Below, piece after piece: positions 44,593 through 57,036 of a stretch of DNA of 64,000 nucleotides; positions within the stretch are counted from its first letter, which is position 1; each line of letters begins with the position of its first letter. The translations under genes and the position numbers were made by a program. Origin of the DNA: Proteles cristata cristata (taxonomy: Eukaryota > Chordata > Mammalia > Carnivora > Hyaenidae); contig JAESUZ010000350.1 in NCBI GenBank assembly GCA_017311185.1, positions 186,001-250,000 of the forward strand, given 5' to 3'. The notes beneath the pieces are model-generated. The model worked only from the letters and a program-made list of their open reading frames with translations, had not been told where the DNA came from and ran no database searches.

Positions 44593-45892
44593 CACCTCTT
44601 CTTTATCCATTTATCTGTTGGTGGCCACTTAAGATTTCTTCCAGATCTTGGCTATTGTAAATAATGCTGAAATAAACATAGAGGTACAGATATTTTTTTG
44701 AATTAGTGTTTTTGTCTTCTTTAGGTAACCCAGTAGTGAAATTACTGGATCCTATGGTAACTTTATTTTTAATTTTTTGAGGGACATCTTTATTTTTTCC
44801 ACAGTGACTGTACCAATTTGCATTCCTACCACCAGCGCACAAGGTTCCTTTTTCTCCACATCCTCATCAATTTTTGTTACTTCTTGTCTTTTTTATTTTA
44901 GCTATTCTGACAGGTTTAAAGTGATATCTCATTGTGGTTTTGATTTCCTAATGGTAAGTGATGTTCAGCATCTTTTCATGTGTCTGTTGGCCATATGGAT
45001 GGTCATCTGTTGGTCTTCTTTAAATGTCTTTTCATGTTTTCTTCCTATTTTCAATGGAATAATTTATTTTTTGGTGTTGGGTTGTATAAGTTCTTAATAT
45101 ATTTTGGATATTAACCTCTTTTCAGATGTTTCATTTGCAAATGTCTTCTTCTGTTCACTAGTTTGCTCTTTTGTTTTGTTGCTGATTTCCTCCACCATGC
45201 AAAACTTCTTATTTGGGTTTATATTGGTTTATATTTGCTTTTGTTTCCCTTGCCTGAGGTCACATATCTAGAAAAATACTACTATAGTTGATGTCAAAGA
45301 GCATACTGGCCTATGTTTTCTTCAAGGAGTTTTGTGGTTTCAGGTCTCCCTTTTAGGTCTTTAATCCAGAGTGTTTATTTTTGTTTATGGTATAAGAAAG
45401 TGGTCATTTCATTCTTTTGCCTGTAACTGTCCAATTTTCTCAGCACCACTTATTGAAGAGACTGTCTTTTCCTCAGTGTACATTCTTGCCTCCTTTTTCC
45501 TAGATTAATTACCCCTATAAGTGTGGATTTATTTCTGGGCTCTCAAGTCTGTTCTATTTGTCTATGTGTCTATTTTTGTGCTAGCACCATACTATTTTGA
45601 TTACAACAGCTTTGTAGAATATCTTGAAATCTGGAGTGATACCTCCAGATTTGTTCCTTTTTTTTTCTTTCAATATTGCTTTGGCTTTTCGGGATCTTCA
45701 TGGATGCATACAGATTTTAGGATTATTTGTTCTAGTTCTGTGAATAATGCTGTTGGTGTTTTGATAGATATTGCATTGATTCCGTAGACTGCTTTGGGTA
45801 GTATGGATGTTTTAACAGGATTAATTATTTCAATCCATGAGCATAGAATATCTTTTCAATTGCTCCTTTTTTCCTCAATTTCTTTCATCAAC

Positions 45893-46092
45893 ATTTTTTA
45901 AAAGTTTATTTATTTTTGATAGAGATTGAGAGCTCTAGCAGGGGACGGGCAGAGAGAGAGGGAGACAGAGGATCTGAAGCAGGTTCTGTGCTGGCAGAAG
46001 ACAACCCAACATGGGGCTTGAACCCACATACTGTAAGATCATGACCTGAGCTGAAGTCTGACATTTAACTGACTGAGCCACCCAGGTGCTCT
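45893..46092 (-). mobile_element. CanSINE in the L1 (first of the series)
   Basis: Minus strand, ends gagccacccaggtgctc. Possible weak target duplication ttcatcaacat / ctcatcagcgt. Confidence 0.9.
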
Positions 46093-47372
46093 CATCAGCG
46101 TCTTATAGTTTTCAGAAAACAGATCTTTTACCTCCTTTGTTAAGTTTATTTTCAGGCATTCTTTTTGGTGCAGTTATAAATAGAATTGTTTTCATACTTA
46201 GTGTACAAAATACAATAGCTTTCTATGTATTAATTTTGTATCCTGCAACTTCATTGAGTTCATATATTCTAATAGCTTTTTTTGGTGGGGTCTTTAGGAT
46301 TTTCTGTGTATACAGTATCATATCATCTGCAAATAGTGACAGTAACATCCTCCTTACTAATTTGGATACTTTTTTTTTTTTTCCTTTGTCTTATTGTTGT
46401 GGCTAGAGCTTCTAGTAAGTAGTATGTTGAATAAAAGTGGTGAGAGTAGACATCCCTATCTTGTTTCTGGTCTTAAAGGGAGAATTTTCAGGTTTTCACC
46501 ACTGTGTATGTTTGTCATATATGACCTTTATTATGTCGAGTTATATTCCTTCTAAACCCATTTTTTTTAGTTTTATCATGAATGAATGTTGAAATTTGTC
46601 ACATGATTTGTCTGTACTTATCAAGATGATCATATAGTTTTCATACTTCATTTTGTTGACTTGGTGTATCACAGTGATTGATTTGCAAATACTGAGCCAT
46701 GCTTGCAACCCTGGAATATATCCCGCTTGATCATGGTAAATTTTAATGTATTATTGAATGTGCTTTGCTAATATTTTGTTGAGAATTTTTGCTTCTATGT
46801 TCTTCAGTGATATTGTTCTGTAGTTTTCTTTCCTTTCTTCCTTTTTTTCTTGTAATGTGTCTGGTTTTACTATCAGGGTAATGCTGGCCTCATAGAATAT
46901 AGTTCAAAGCTCTCCTTCCTTTGATTTTTTTTGGAATAGATTGAAGGGAATTGGTATTAACTTTTCTTTAAATATTTGGCAAATTCATCTGTAAATCTAT
47001 CTGGTCCTTGAATTTTGTTTGTTGGGAGTTTTTTGATAAACAGTTCAATTTTGTTAGTAGTAATTTGGTTTTCTAATTTGCATTTCTTCCTGATTCAGTT
47101 TAGAAAAATTGTATATTACTAGGAGTTCATTTATTTTTTTCTAGGTTATCCAATTTGTTGGCATATAATTTTTGTAGTACTTGGATATAATCCTCTGTAT
47201 CTCTGTGGTGGTCTTTGTTACCTCTCTTGTTTCTAGTTTCATTTGGTTCCTTCATTTTCTTGATCAGTCTGACTACAGATTTGATTTTTTTTTTCATTTT
47301 GAAAGAATCAGCTCTTCATTTCATTGCCTTTTTCTATTCTTTCAGTATTTCATTTATTTCTGTTCTGATTTT

Positions 47373-47868
47373 CTCTAAATAAAAAGATAGAGAGAGGGAG
47401 AGAGCATGAGCAAGGAAAGGGCAGAGGGAGAGGAAGAGAGAATCTCAAAATCTCAAGTACACTCCACATCCAGTATGGAGATAGATGTGGGGCTTGATCT
47501 CACGAGTATGAGATCATGACCTGAGCCAAAATCAAGAGTCAGACACTTGGGGCACCTAGATGGCTCAATCGGTTAAGTGTCTGACTGTGGCTCAGGTCAT
47601 GATCTTGTGGTTTGTGAGTTCAAGCCCACGTCAAGCTCTGTGCTGACAGCTCGGAGCCTGGAGCCTGCTTCAAATTCTGTGACTCCCTCTTTCTCTGTCC
47701 CTCCCCTGCTTGTGTTCTCTATCTGTCTCTCTCTGTCTCTCTCTCTCCCTCTCTCCCTTTATCCCTCTCTCCCTCTCTCTCTCTCTCAAAAATAAATAAA
47801 CATTAAAAAAAAAAAAAAAAAAAGGAAAAAGTCAGACCTTAACTGACTGCTCTACCCAGGTGCCCCTT
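47373..47868 (-). mobile_element. CanSINE interrupted by a second CanSINE
   Basis: Left part 47373-47548 and right part 47830-47868 of one minus-strand SINE, flanked by tgttctgatttt (47361 and 47869). The plus-strand SINE at 47549-47829 sits inside it. Confidence 0.92.
47549..47829 (+). mobile_element. CanSINE nested in a CanSINE
   Basis: Head ggcacctagatggctcaatcgg, extended (CT)n region and A-rich tail of more than 20 A. Flanked by agtcagacactt and agtcagacctt, taken from the host SINE. Confidence 0.93.
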
Positions 47869-48040
47869 TGTTCTGATTTTTATAAAATCCTTCCATCTAC
47901 TAGTATTGGGATTTATTTTTCTTTTCCTAGTTTCTTTAAGTAAATTTAAACTGAAAATTTTCTCGTTTCTTCAGCTCAGCTACTATCTCTATAAATATCC
48001 CCCCCCTTAGGACTATTTTCTCTAGGTCTCAAAAATTTTA

Positions 48041-48268
48041 TTTTTTTATTAAAAAAATTTTTTAATGTTTAGTTTTGAGAGAGACAGGGACAGAAACAGA
48101 GTACAAGCAGGGGAGGGGCAGAGACAGAGGGAGACACAGAATCAGAAGCAGGCTCCAGGCTCTGAACTGTCAGCACCGAGCCTGACATGGGGGCTTAAAC
48201 CCATGAACTACTAGATCATGACCTGAACTGAAGTCAGATGCTTAGCTGACTGAGCCATCTAGGCACAC
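48041..48268 (-). mobile_element. CanSINE in the L1 (after the nested pair)
   Basis: Minus strand, ends gagccatctaggcacac. Flanked by ctcaaaaatttta (48028) and ctcaaagatttta. Confidence 0.92.
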
Positions 48269-49070
48269 CTCAAAGATTTTAGACCATTGTGTTTCCATTT
48301 TCATTTGTTTCCATGTATTTTTAACTTTGGTCTTTATTTTTCTTGTTGACTCATTTGTTGTTTAGTGGCATGTTGCTTAGCCTCTCTGGTTTTCCAATTT
48401 TTTCTTATGATTGATTTTTATTTCATCCCATTGTGATTAGAAAGAATATATGATATGGCTCAATCTTTTTAAATTTATTGAGACTTGTTTTGTAGCCTAT
48501 TATGTGATCTATCTTGGAGAATGTTCCGTGTGCGTATAAAAAGAATGTGTATTCTGTTTTTGTATAGCATGTACTGTATTTATCTGTTAGGTCCATCTGA
48601 CCTAATGTGTTGTTCAAAGATACTGCTTTCTTATTGATATTTTGCCCACATACTCTATCTGATTGATGTAAGTACTGTATTAAAGTCCCCTACTATCACT
48701 GTATTACTCTTTCTTCCTTTATGTCTGTTAAAACTTGCTTTATGTATTTAGGTTCTCCATTATTGGATACATAAATATTTATAATTGTTATGTCACCTTG
48801 TTAAATTGACTCCTTTCTCATTATGCAGTGCTCTTCTTTGTCTCTTGTTAGTCTTTAAGGTCTACTTTGTGATATAAATATTGCTACTGTGGATTTTTCC
48901 CCCACTTCCTTTTGCATGAACTATCTTTTCCATCCATTCACTTTCAGTCTGAGTGTTGTATCCTTATATCTGAAGTGGGTGTCTTGCAGGCAGAAATATA
49001 GATGAGTCTTGTTTTTCATCCATTCTGTCACCCCTATGCCTTTTGATTGGAGCAGTTAGACCATTTACAT

Positions 49071-49281
49071 TTTAAAAAATTGTTTTTAAGTTTATTTCTT
49101 TTGAGAGAATGAGAGAGCATGTGCACACAAGTGAGGCCAGGGCAGAGAGGAGAGACAGAATCCCAAGCAGGCTCCATGCCATCAGCGCAGAGCCAGATGC
49201 CAGGCTCGAATTCACAAACTGTGAGATCATGACCTCAGTGGAGATCAAGACACTTAACCAACTGTGCCACCCAGGCACCTC
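49071..49281 (-). mobile_element. CanSINE in the L1 (near the ORF2 start)
   Basis: Minus strand, ends gtgccacccaggcacct. Flanked by tagaccatttacat (49057) and tagaccatttacac (49282). Confidence 0.93.
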
Positions 49282-50734
49282 TAGACCATTTACACTTGAA
49301 GTAATTATTTTCAATGTGTACTTATTGGCATTTTTATTATTTTTCTGGGTTTTTTTTTTAGTTCTTCTCAATTATTTCTTCTTTCTCCCTTTTCTTCAGT
49401 TTATGACTTTCTCTAGTGTTATGCCCAGCTCTCTTTTTTTGTGTGTGTATCTATTATACGTTTTAGGTTTGTGTTTACCATGAAGTTTGGATATAACATT
49501 CTAAGTATATAGCAGTCTATATTAAGTTGGTCATTTAATTCAAACACACTCTAAAGGAATTTTTTTACTCCTTCCTCCATGTTTTATGTATATGTTGTCA
49601 TATTTTTTATCTTTTTATTTATAATTTTCTTCTAGTTATGGCCTTTTCTTTTTCACTTAGAGAAGTCCCTTTAATATTACTTATAAGGCTGGCTTAATGG
49701 TGATAAACTTCCTTTGCTTTGATTGAGAAACTCTCTTCTTCAGTTCTGAATGAAAACCTTGCTGGTGGAGTATTCTTAGTTGCAGGTCTTTTCCTTTCAG
49801 CACTTTGAATATATCATGCCACTCCCTTCTGGGCTGCAGAGTTTCTGCTGAGAAATCAGCTGATAGCCTTTTTGGAGTTTTCTTTGTATATAACATTTTG
49901 CTTCTTTCTTGTTGCCTTTAAAATTCTCTTTATAACATTTGACATTTTAGTTATTCTGTGTTATGCTGTGAACCTCCTTGGGTTCATCTTGTTTGGAACT
50001 CTCTTGCTTTCTGAACATGGATGTTACTTTCTTTCCAAGGTTAGGGAAGTTTGCAGCTATTATTTCTTCAAATACATCCTCCACTTTCTCTCTCTCCTCC
50101 TTCTGGGCCCCCTATAGTGCAAATGTTTGCTTGTTTGATGTTGTCCAAGAGATCCCTTAGTGTACCCTCATTTTTAAAAATTCTGTTTTCTTTTTGTTGT
50201 TTGGCTTCTGTGTTTTCCATTTCTCTATCTTCTAGATCACTGATCTGTTCACCTTTAGCTAGGCAACTATTGATTTTTCATTTCAATTATTATATTCTTA
50301 AACTCCAATTGGTTCCTTTTTGTTTTCTCTCTTTTGAAGTTCTCTTTGAGATCTTCCACTTTTATCTCCAGTCCAATGAGCATCTTTATGATCATATCTT
50401 TAAACTCTTTATCAGGCATATTGCTTATCTCTGTTTCATTGTAATTCTTTCTCTGAGGTTTTGTCTTGTTCTGATATTTAAAGCATATTATCTCCCCATC
50501 TTACTTGATTTTCTGTATTTGTTACTACGAGTTAGGCAGAACAGCTTCTTCTAAACTTGAAGGAATGGTCTTGTGTATGGTCAACCCCTGTGTACCCTGT
50601 GTGTGCCTAGTGACTTTGAGAGGCTGGCTGGAGTTGTGGCTTGTGTGTTCAGTGGGTGGGGCCCTCCATACTGGGGCTATCCTGAGAGGTGGTCACAGGT
50701 GAAGTGAATCTGGGCTGGGTCATTCCTGGGAATG

Positions 50735-51110
50735 TCCACATAGAGGGTGTCCTGGACAGCTGAGTTGGTGCCAGCCAGTGTGCCCATGGCTCTCCATGCA
50801 GAAAGTGCCCTGGCAGGGTGACTAGAGTTGAGGCGGGGCACAAGCTGGGAGGTCTTGGGACACTCCACACAAGTGGTACTCTGGCAGGACAGCTGTTACT
50901 GAAGTGGGTGCCAGCCAGAGTGTCCTAGGGTCTCCACACAGGGAGTCCCCTGGCAGGACTGATGAAGCTGAGATGGGTATAGGTCAGGGTGGCCCAGGGT
51001 GCTCATTGCAGTACAGAGGGCAGGTTGGTTGGAGCCAAGGCAGTTATGAACCAGGAGGTCCTAGAGCACTCTATGCTAGAGGTGCCTGAGCAAGCCATCT
51101 GAGGTTAATG
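50735..51110 (-). repeat. Monomer-like tandem repeats in the L1 5' UTR
   Basis: Degenerate units of about 60-72 bases with the core 'ctggcaggac' plus 'gagttg/gaagctgag' and 'gggtgccagccag' start near 50752, 50811, 50881, 50951, 51023 and 51089. They lie in the promoter region of the L1 on the minus strand, the place where mouse L1 carries promoter monomers (family knowledge). That they had promoter activity is inference. Confidence 0.65.
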
Positions 51111-51714
51111 TGGTATAGGACTGCCATGTTCCAGGATGCTTTGCACCTTTGTGACTTTGATACAATGACTAGAGGTGTAGTGGATGCCTACCAGGAGTGT
51201 CCTGGCGTGTGCCATACTGGGGCCACCTTGGTGGGATGGATGGAGCTCATGTGGGCTAGGGGCCCAGGGCTCACCGAGGTTGTATGCAGCCTGTGTACCC
51301 AGACCCTGCTCCTATCCACACTATCAACGTGGAGGGGAACATAAACCATGACACTCAACAGCCTGTCCAATCCAGAGAGAGTTCTAGGAGCTCCCCCACC
51401 ATTTGGCAGAGTTCTAGGACTAGATGTTTTATGTTCTAATTGCCCTTTTAAACTATGGCTTTTTTCTGTGCCCCAGGGCAGATGAATCTCTTCCTAGACC
51501 CACAGTTTACAGCATCAGAGGTGGGGGCTCCCTTCATTATTGTGTCTCCCTCTCTCTTGCTGTTCTCTGTGATTTTTCTATCTTTTATTGTGCAGGAGCT
51601 GTTCAGTTAGCCCTCAGTTCTTCAAGAGTAATTATTTGATTAGTATGTGTAGATATGGTGTGTCCATGGGGAAGATGAGTTAAGGGTCTTCTTATATCAC
51701 CTCCTTGAAATGAA

Positions 51715-53597
51715 ATCTCAATTTTCCTTATCAGCTGGTCTGCAATGACCTAACCTGGGGTACCCCATATCTGCTCCACATGCTTTCATCCTCCATTAGA
51801 CTAGCTGGTTGTGTTCTTATGTGATGGCAAAAGGTAAGAGCTGGAGTGGAATCTTACAAGGGCTTTTGCAAGTTCCTGCATTGTGTCATTCCATTGACTA
51901 AATCAACTCATGTGATAGAGCCAATATTGGAGAGCAAGAGCACTACAAGGGAGATGCAGAGAAGGCTAAAGTGTTTGGACAATTAGTGAAATCATTCTAC
52001 CTTATCCTAAGGCATGGAAACTTTTCTATACATGCGAAAAACTTTCAAACAATAATTAGTACATATTTATAGTCCTGAGACTTGAGCAGTCGAATAAAAT
52101 CCATTTGTAAATGTTCAAAAAGGTCTTGAGGAGAGTATGAATTATATCTTATCTATGTTATGCTACTTGTAAATAAGACATGATTCTACTACTCCCTTTG
52201 CCAATTTCAAAAAATTTCTTAAACCTCTATTGAATGTGGAAACTACTTTCTCCATTCTATAATGGGAATAGTTACGGAGTAATTTGACCAGCATCCATTG
52301 GATGGATCATGTCACTTCAAGATAGTCATCCTCAAATTACCAGAATCCTTCCCTGGGAATAAAGCATCCTTTGCCAATATTGCTTTTAAGTAGGTTGAGC
52401 TGATGACCGTGAGTTAATTATAACATATCTAAGTTGATTCTCTTTTGTAGATTTGGTGGTGGTAAATACAAAGTTAGCAACACTTAATATTAGCTAGGGC
52501 ATTAAAAAGCCACAAACTTCATTAGCTTGTAAGTCAAAGCAAAGGCATTACTCTTGGTTTCTAGGGTGGTTGCTAGACTATTTTTTTTTCAGTTATTACA
52601 CTGAAATATCCTACAATCTCCGTAGGATATTGATGAAGTTCTAATAAGTCATCTTTTTATCATTTTCAATCAACATATGTGGAGAAGTAATAAATCATCC
52701 GTTTTCATAAAATCCACAAATCATGAACCATCCCCAAAGCATATCTATGATCCATATGACTATTTAGCCCCCTTTTTTGCCAGAATGCAGGCTCCTGTCT
52801 GAGCTATTAGCTCAGCTACCCGGGCAGACTGGGGAATCAGGAATGGAGCCGCTTCAGTCCTTGTGCGTTCAATGATAACAACATACCCTGTACAGAGGAC
52901 GCCTTTGTCATTTTTAAGATAAAAGCCATCTACAAAGTAATATGACGAAAGAGTGCAAGATTCAGATCTTGGCCTAATTAAATCCTGATAGAATGCAAGC
53001 AGTCATATGGTTCCCCTTCACTCTTAAGAGAGAATGAATTTGCAGAACTATATTTTGAACAACAATGAATAGTGATATGCAGAGCGAACAGTGGAATTTC
53101 ATAAGTAGTAAATTCGCTAACAGAAATGTCAAGTGTTGCCTAGAAGTAGCAAGAATTGTGCATACGTGGGAATGAAGAAGCAAGCATTATGGTGGAAGTG
53201 TCAACAAGTCTGGCCAGTGCTGCCACCACATGCAAGCAGAGAGGGTGTACCTTCATCTCCAAATCAAGGAAAATGCTAAGATAGACAATAGACTTCTGGT
53301 ATAAAGTATTCTGTTTAGGTAATATTTGAGTTAATACTGTGTGAACACAGAGAAGGGTTTGGCATATTCAGAACAAGAGTAGAGAGCATTTTTCATTTTT
53401 ACATCCCAAGGAAGAGTTAGGAATTGTAAATTTAGTAAGCCCATGCCAAGGCTGAGCTATTGAGAGAAGGAGATCTACATCATCTACAGTTCTAACAATC
53501 TTAGTTACCTTTTCTTGTTGACCTTGGTACAGTTGGATATTCTTTATTCTGTCTGAGGATGGAAACTATCCATTTGTCCTCAAAAATGTAGTTTCTT
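51715..53597 (-). pseudogene. Class I retroviral pol remnant: RNase H and integrase, minus strand
   Basis: Reading the minus strand from right to left: RNase H start with the Phe-Val-Asp-Gly block near 52950-52925, an Ala-Glu-Leu-Ile-Ala helix near 52810, and the next RNase H block with Asp-x-Arg-Tyr-Ala near 52750-52700. Then the integrase core, with Phe-Glu-His-Leu-Gln-Met-Asp-Phe (first catalytic Asp) near 52120-52085 and Tyr-Lys-Tyr-Val-Leu after it. Frameshifts and stops are frequent and no long frame remains. The wording is gammaretrovirus-like. The continuation to the right is split by an L1 tail. Confidence 0.8.
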
Positions 53598-54240
53598 TCT
53601 CAAAAAGTTAAAACTAGAACTACCCTATGACCCAGTAATTGTGCCTACTAGGTATTAACCCAAAGGTCACAAAAATACTGGTTTGAAGGGGCACATGCAC
53701 CCTGATGTTAATAGTATTATTATCAACAATAACCAAACTATGGAAAGAACCAAAATGTCCATCAACTGATGAATGGATAAAGAAGAAATATGTGTATATG
53801 TACACACTCACACACAGTGGAATATTAACCATCAAAAAGAAGGAAATCTTAACATTTGTAATGACATGGATGGCACTGGAGTGTATTCTAAGCAAAAATA
53901 ATTTAGAGAAAGACAAATACCATATGATTTCACTCCTATGTGGAATTTAAGAAGCAAAACAGATCAACAGAGGGGAAGAGGAAAAAAGACGGAGACAGAA
54001 GCAAACCAACCATAAGAGACTCTTAACTACAGAGAACAAACCTAGGGTTGATGGAGGGAAGAGGTTGGGGAATAGGCTAAATGGATGATGAGTATTAAGA
54101 GGGCACTAGTTGTGATGAGCACTGAGTGTTACATGTAAGTGGTGAATCACTAAATTCTACATCTGAAATCAATTTTACCACATAAATCCTAACACACAAT
54201 CCTAACAAGGATTTAAGTAAAAACTTGAAAAAAAATTTTA
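53598..54240 (+). mobile_element. 5'-truncated L1 tail inside the retroviral remnant
   Basis: Late ORF2 and 3' UTR ('gaactaccctatgacccagtaatt', 'agggcactagttgtgatgagcac'), A-rich end. Flanked by the exact 13-base duplication aatgtagtttctt (53585 and 54240). Confidence 0.93.
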
Positions 54241-54252
54241 ATGTAGTTTCTT

Positions 54253-54490
54253 GGCAGAGTTGAACTTTCTCTTAGATGTTTTTTTGTCTCTATTCAGCTA
54301 ATTGGCTTAATAAGTATTTGGAATCTTCAGATAAACTATTCAGACCAGAAAACACAGCAGTAAATTGTTCATGTATTGAGTCCAGGATGGACTCTTGAAG
54401 AAAACTCAAATTCTTGAGTTGTTTCAAACACATAGAGAAATATGAAGGTGATTTTTTAAATCTCGAAGCTTAGCCATCCAGGCATATTAA
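54253..54490 (-). pseudogene. Probable further retroviral pol/gag remnant
   Basis: Continues the interrupted element after the L1 tail. No clear motif; assigned by continuity across the target duplication. The right end is uncertain. Confidence 0.4.
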
Positions 54491-54963
54491 TTTTTCATAA
54501 AAATAAAATACTGTCCTTAAGTGTGGGTATACTAAAGAAGGTTGCACATAAATTAACCACTGAAACATATTTACTTGTTCCAAGAATAAAGGTCAAGACA
54601 GTATCCTAATGGTTCCATGATATTTTATTAGTGCTTTTATCAATCTTGAATGTTGGATATGTAAGTGTCACCAGTATCATTAATGCCACAGCCAAGACAC
54701 AAAGCCTTTTCTGGATAGATTCCTAGGAGTAAAGTTACCTGGTTATGGAGTACTGAGTATTTTTAGGGTTTTCAATATATATATTGCCAAATCCATTGTG
54801 TTAGCAATGAAAGAAATATTTCATTTTCATGCCACTTTGCCACCATTGGATTTTCTCATTAAAAAGGAAAAGGCTAATTTCATGGGGGAAGATGGAATTT
54901 TATTGTTTTAGACTTCTTTTGGTGGGGCTGAATATTTATCTATGTAGATTGTTACATAGTTAG
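54491..54963. other. Intron, nothing certain
   Basis: AT-rich; the part 54640-54790 ('gattcctaggagtaaagttacc') may be an old L1 fragment, too diverged to call. Confidence 0.35.
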
Positions 54964-54978
54964 ATTTTCTCTTTTATG

Positions 54979-55197
54979 GGGACACCTGGGTGGCTCAGTC
55001 GGTTAAGCGTCCGACTTCGGCACAGGTCATGATTTCGCAGTTCGTGAGTTCAAGCCCGCATCGGGCTCTGTGCTGACAGCTCAGAGCCTGGAGCCTGCTT
55101 CAGATTCTGTGTCTCCCTCTCTCTGCCCCTCCCCTGCTCATGCTCTGTCTCTCTCTGTCTCAAAAATAAAATAAAAACATTTAAATTAAAAAAAAAA
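54979..55197 (+). mobile_element. CanSINE near the felid consensus
   Basis: Head cacctgggtggctcagtcgg, body tcgggctctgtgctgacagc, tail caaaaataaaataaaaac. Flanked by attttctcttttatg (54964) and attttctcctttatg (55198). One of the best-kept copies in the window. Confidence 0.95.
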
Positions 55198-55369
55198 TAT
55201 TTTCTCCTTTATGAATTTAGTTATGTCCTAGGTCCATTTATCTATAGGTTGAGGGGATACTATTTAAATTGTTGTTATAAATTACTAGTTTATACTAGTA
55301 TAACTAATTTATAGATAATACTAGACATAGTCCCCATTCACTAAATTTTTTATCTAAAAAATATTCTCC

Positions 55370-55640
55370 TCTGTTATGCTTGCTGTACTGTAGCATTTTT
55401 TAAAATAGAAATTTCAAATTTTTATAAAGTCAAACCTAAATCTGTTGATCTTCCATTGATTTAACAGTGCTTTTCCTTATCCAAAGAAGTGGTTAATGGT
55501 CACTTAAATTCCTTAGAGATATTTATGTTTCTTTATATTTGATTCCTCAGTCAATCTGGATTTTATTTTGGTGTAAAGGATCTCATCAATTTTTGATGTG
55601 TATGAGTCTATCCCCCCACCCATGCCAGTATTATGCAGAC
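55370..55640 (-). mobile_element. Very old L1 fragment, probable
   Basis: 'tcagtcaatctggattttattttggtgtaaagg' and the nearby Phe/Ile-rich text match the general pattern of mid-3' L1 ORF2 in reverse. Strongly diverged. Confidence 0.45.
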
Positions 55641-55994
55641 TCAGAGTGTTTATCTTTTTGACTTTCTATTTCCTCCTGATAGTTTAACTGATTGATCATT
55701 TTGATATCTTAATTTTTCTTTTCCTCAATACAAAGCCAGGAAACATTGCTCAGGGTACTATATTCATCCATTTTTTAGCTTTTTTACAGTTCTTTTGTTG
55801 TACGGATATACATATGTGTGTGTATTTCAGATAAATATGCTGGAAATATTGTATTAGTATGCTGATAGTAGCCATTTTAAACAATCTCTATGTGAAAAGT
55901 TATACATGTATGCACAAATTTGTGTCTATATACATATATACATTTATGCACACATATGTATTTATTTTAGAAAATATGAAAACAAAGATGATCT
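55641..55994. other. AT-rich intron, nothing recognised
   Basis: Contains runs of tatata and acatatat (55800-55970). No exon or named repeat. Confidence 0.4.
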
Positions 55995-56009
55995 AAAAAA
56001 AGTCTCCAT

Positions 56010-56233
56010 GGGGTGCCTGGGTGGCTTAGTCGGTTAAGCGTCCGACTTTCGCTTGGGTCATGATCTCACGGTTTGTGGGTTCGAGCCCCGCATCGGGCTC
56101 TGTGCTGACTGCCAGTTCAGATCCTGGAGCCTGTTTCAGAGTCTGTGACTCCCTCTCTCTCTGACCCTCCCCTGCTTACGCTGTCTCTCTCTCTCTCCTA
56201 GAAATAAATTAAAAAAACATTTAAAAAATTTTT
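56010..56233 (+). mobile_element. CanSINE, well preserved
   Basis: Head gtgcctgggtggcttagtcgg. Flanked by aaaaaaagtctccat (55995) and aaaaagtctccat (56234). Shares 'ctgactgccag' with the copy at 17618, marking one subfamily. Confidence 0.95.
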
Positions 56234-56246
56234 AAAAAGTCTCCAT

Positions 56247-56685
56247 ATTGCCACATTTAACTAAAATTAACATGTTTATCTTTTTCTATCATGCATATAA
56301 TACCATAATCATACCATATCACATCATGTATATCATACATGTCCAGTGTCATGCATATTACACACAATCGTACTATACATTTTTGCACTTATTTATTCAT
56401 TTAAAGGTGCAGAGATAGATTGTAATATCCAAATCATTATATAAAAAAACTATCCATTTAGAAAATAAGAACCACATATTCCTGTGAATTCATAATTCAG
56501 AACAGCTTTACTTAAAGCCAGTTAACTTTCTCTGGTAGCTTTAAACTGTGTATTTATAGTAGAGATTAATCAGAGTAGTCAAGCACAACTTTGTGGGCTA
56601 TTTGGAAGCCATTAGGGAATGAGATAGGCTTGGAATGTACATACTCAGTCTCCCCTAAAACGTACTAAGTGAGGGACAAGTGAAT
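56247..56685. other. Unique intron, nothing recognised
   Basis: AT-rich at the left (repeated 'catatcata' text 56290-56360), ordinary single-copy sequence at the right. Confidence 0.45.
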
Positions 56686-56698
56686 AAAAGGTAATGAC

Positions 56699-56895
56699 TA
56701 GGGCCACCTGGGTGCCTCAATTGGTTAAGTGTCTAACTCCTTATTTTGGCTCAGGTCATGATCTCACGGTTGATGAGTTTGAGCCTCTTGTCGGGACTCT
56801 GCACTAACAGTTCAGAGCCTGCTTGGGATTCTCTCTATCTCTCCCCCTCTCTCTGTTTCTACCCCACTCTCGTGTTCCCTCTCTCTCAAAATAGA

Positions 56896-56945
<50 letters not shown>
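56699..56945 (+). mobile_element. CanSINE with an expanded (AAAT)n tail, 91 bp before a TPTE exon
   Basis: Head ccacctgggtgcctcaattgg. The tail holds about 13 AAAT units (56893-56945). Flanked by aaaaggtaatgac (56686 and 56946). Its end is close to the polypyrimidine tract of the exon at 57037. Confidence 0.95.
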
Positions 56946-56946
<1 letters not shown>

Positions 56947-57036
56947 AAAGGTAATGACCATTATAGCTTACTCTTGAGGAATGCTTTCTGTTGGTGCCAT
57001 GTGCATTTATGTAACAAATGTGTCTATTTTTTCTAG

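Larger units (their letters stand above)
44105..51712 (-). mobile_element. Full-length L1, minus strand, with four SINE insertion sites and a repeated 5' UTR
   Basis: 3' end at left (ttgacaaacaatgtaacattagttttgggtatacag), ORF2 remnant across 44600-49700, ORF1 remnant about 49680-50480 and a GC-rich 5' UTR to 51712. Every frame is broken. CanSINEs sit at 45893-46092, 47373-47868 (itself carrying another), 48041-48268 and 49071-49281. (GT)n at 44554-44591. Confidence 0.9.

Noticed and set aside
50051..50554. 167-codon plus-strand frame, longest in the window
   Set aside because: Antisense to L1 ORF1; Phe/Leu-rich because the L1 sense strand is A-rich.
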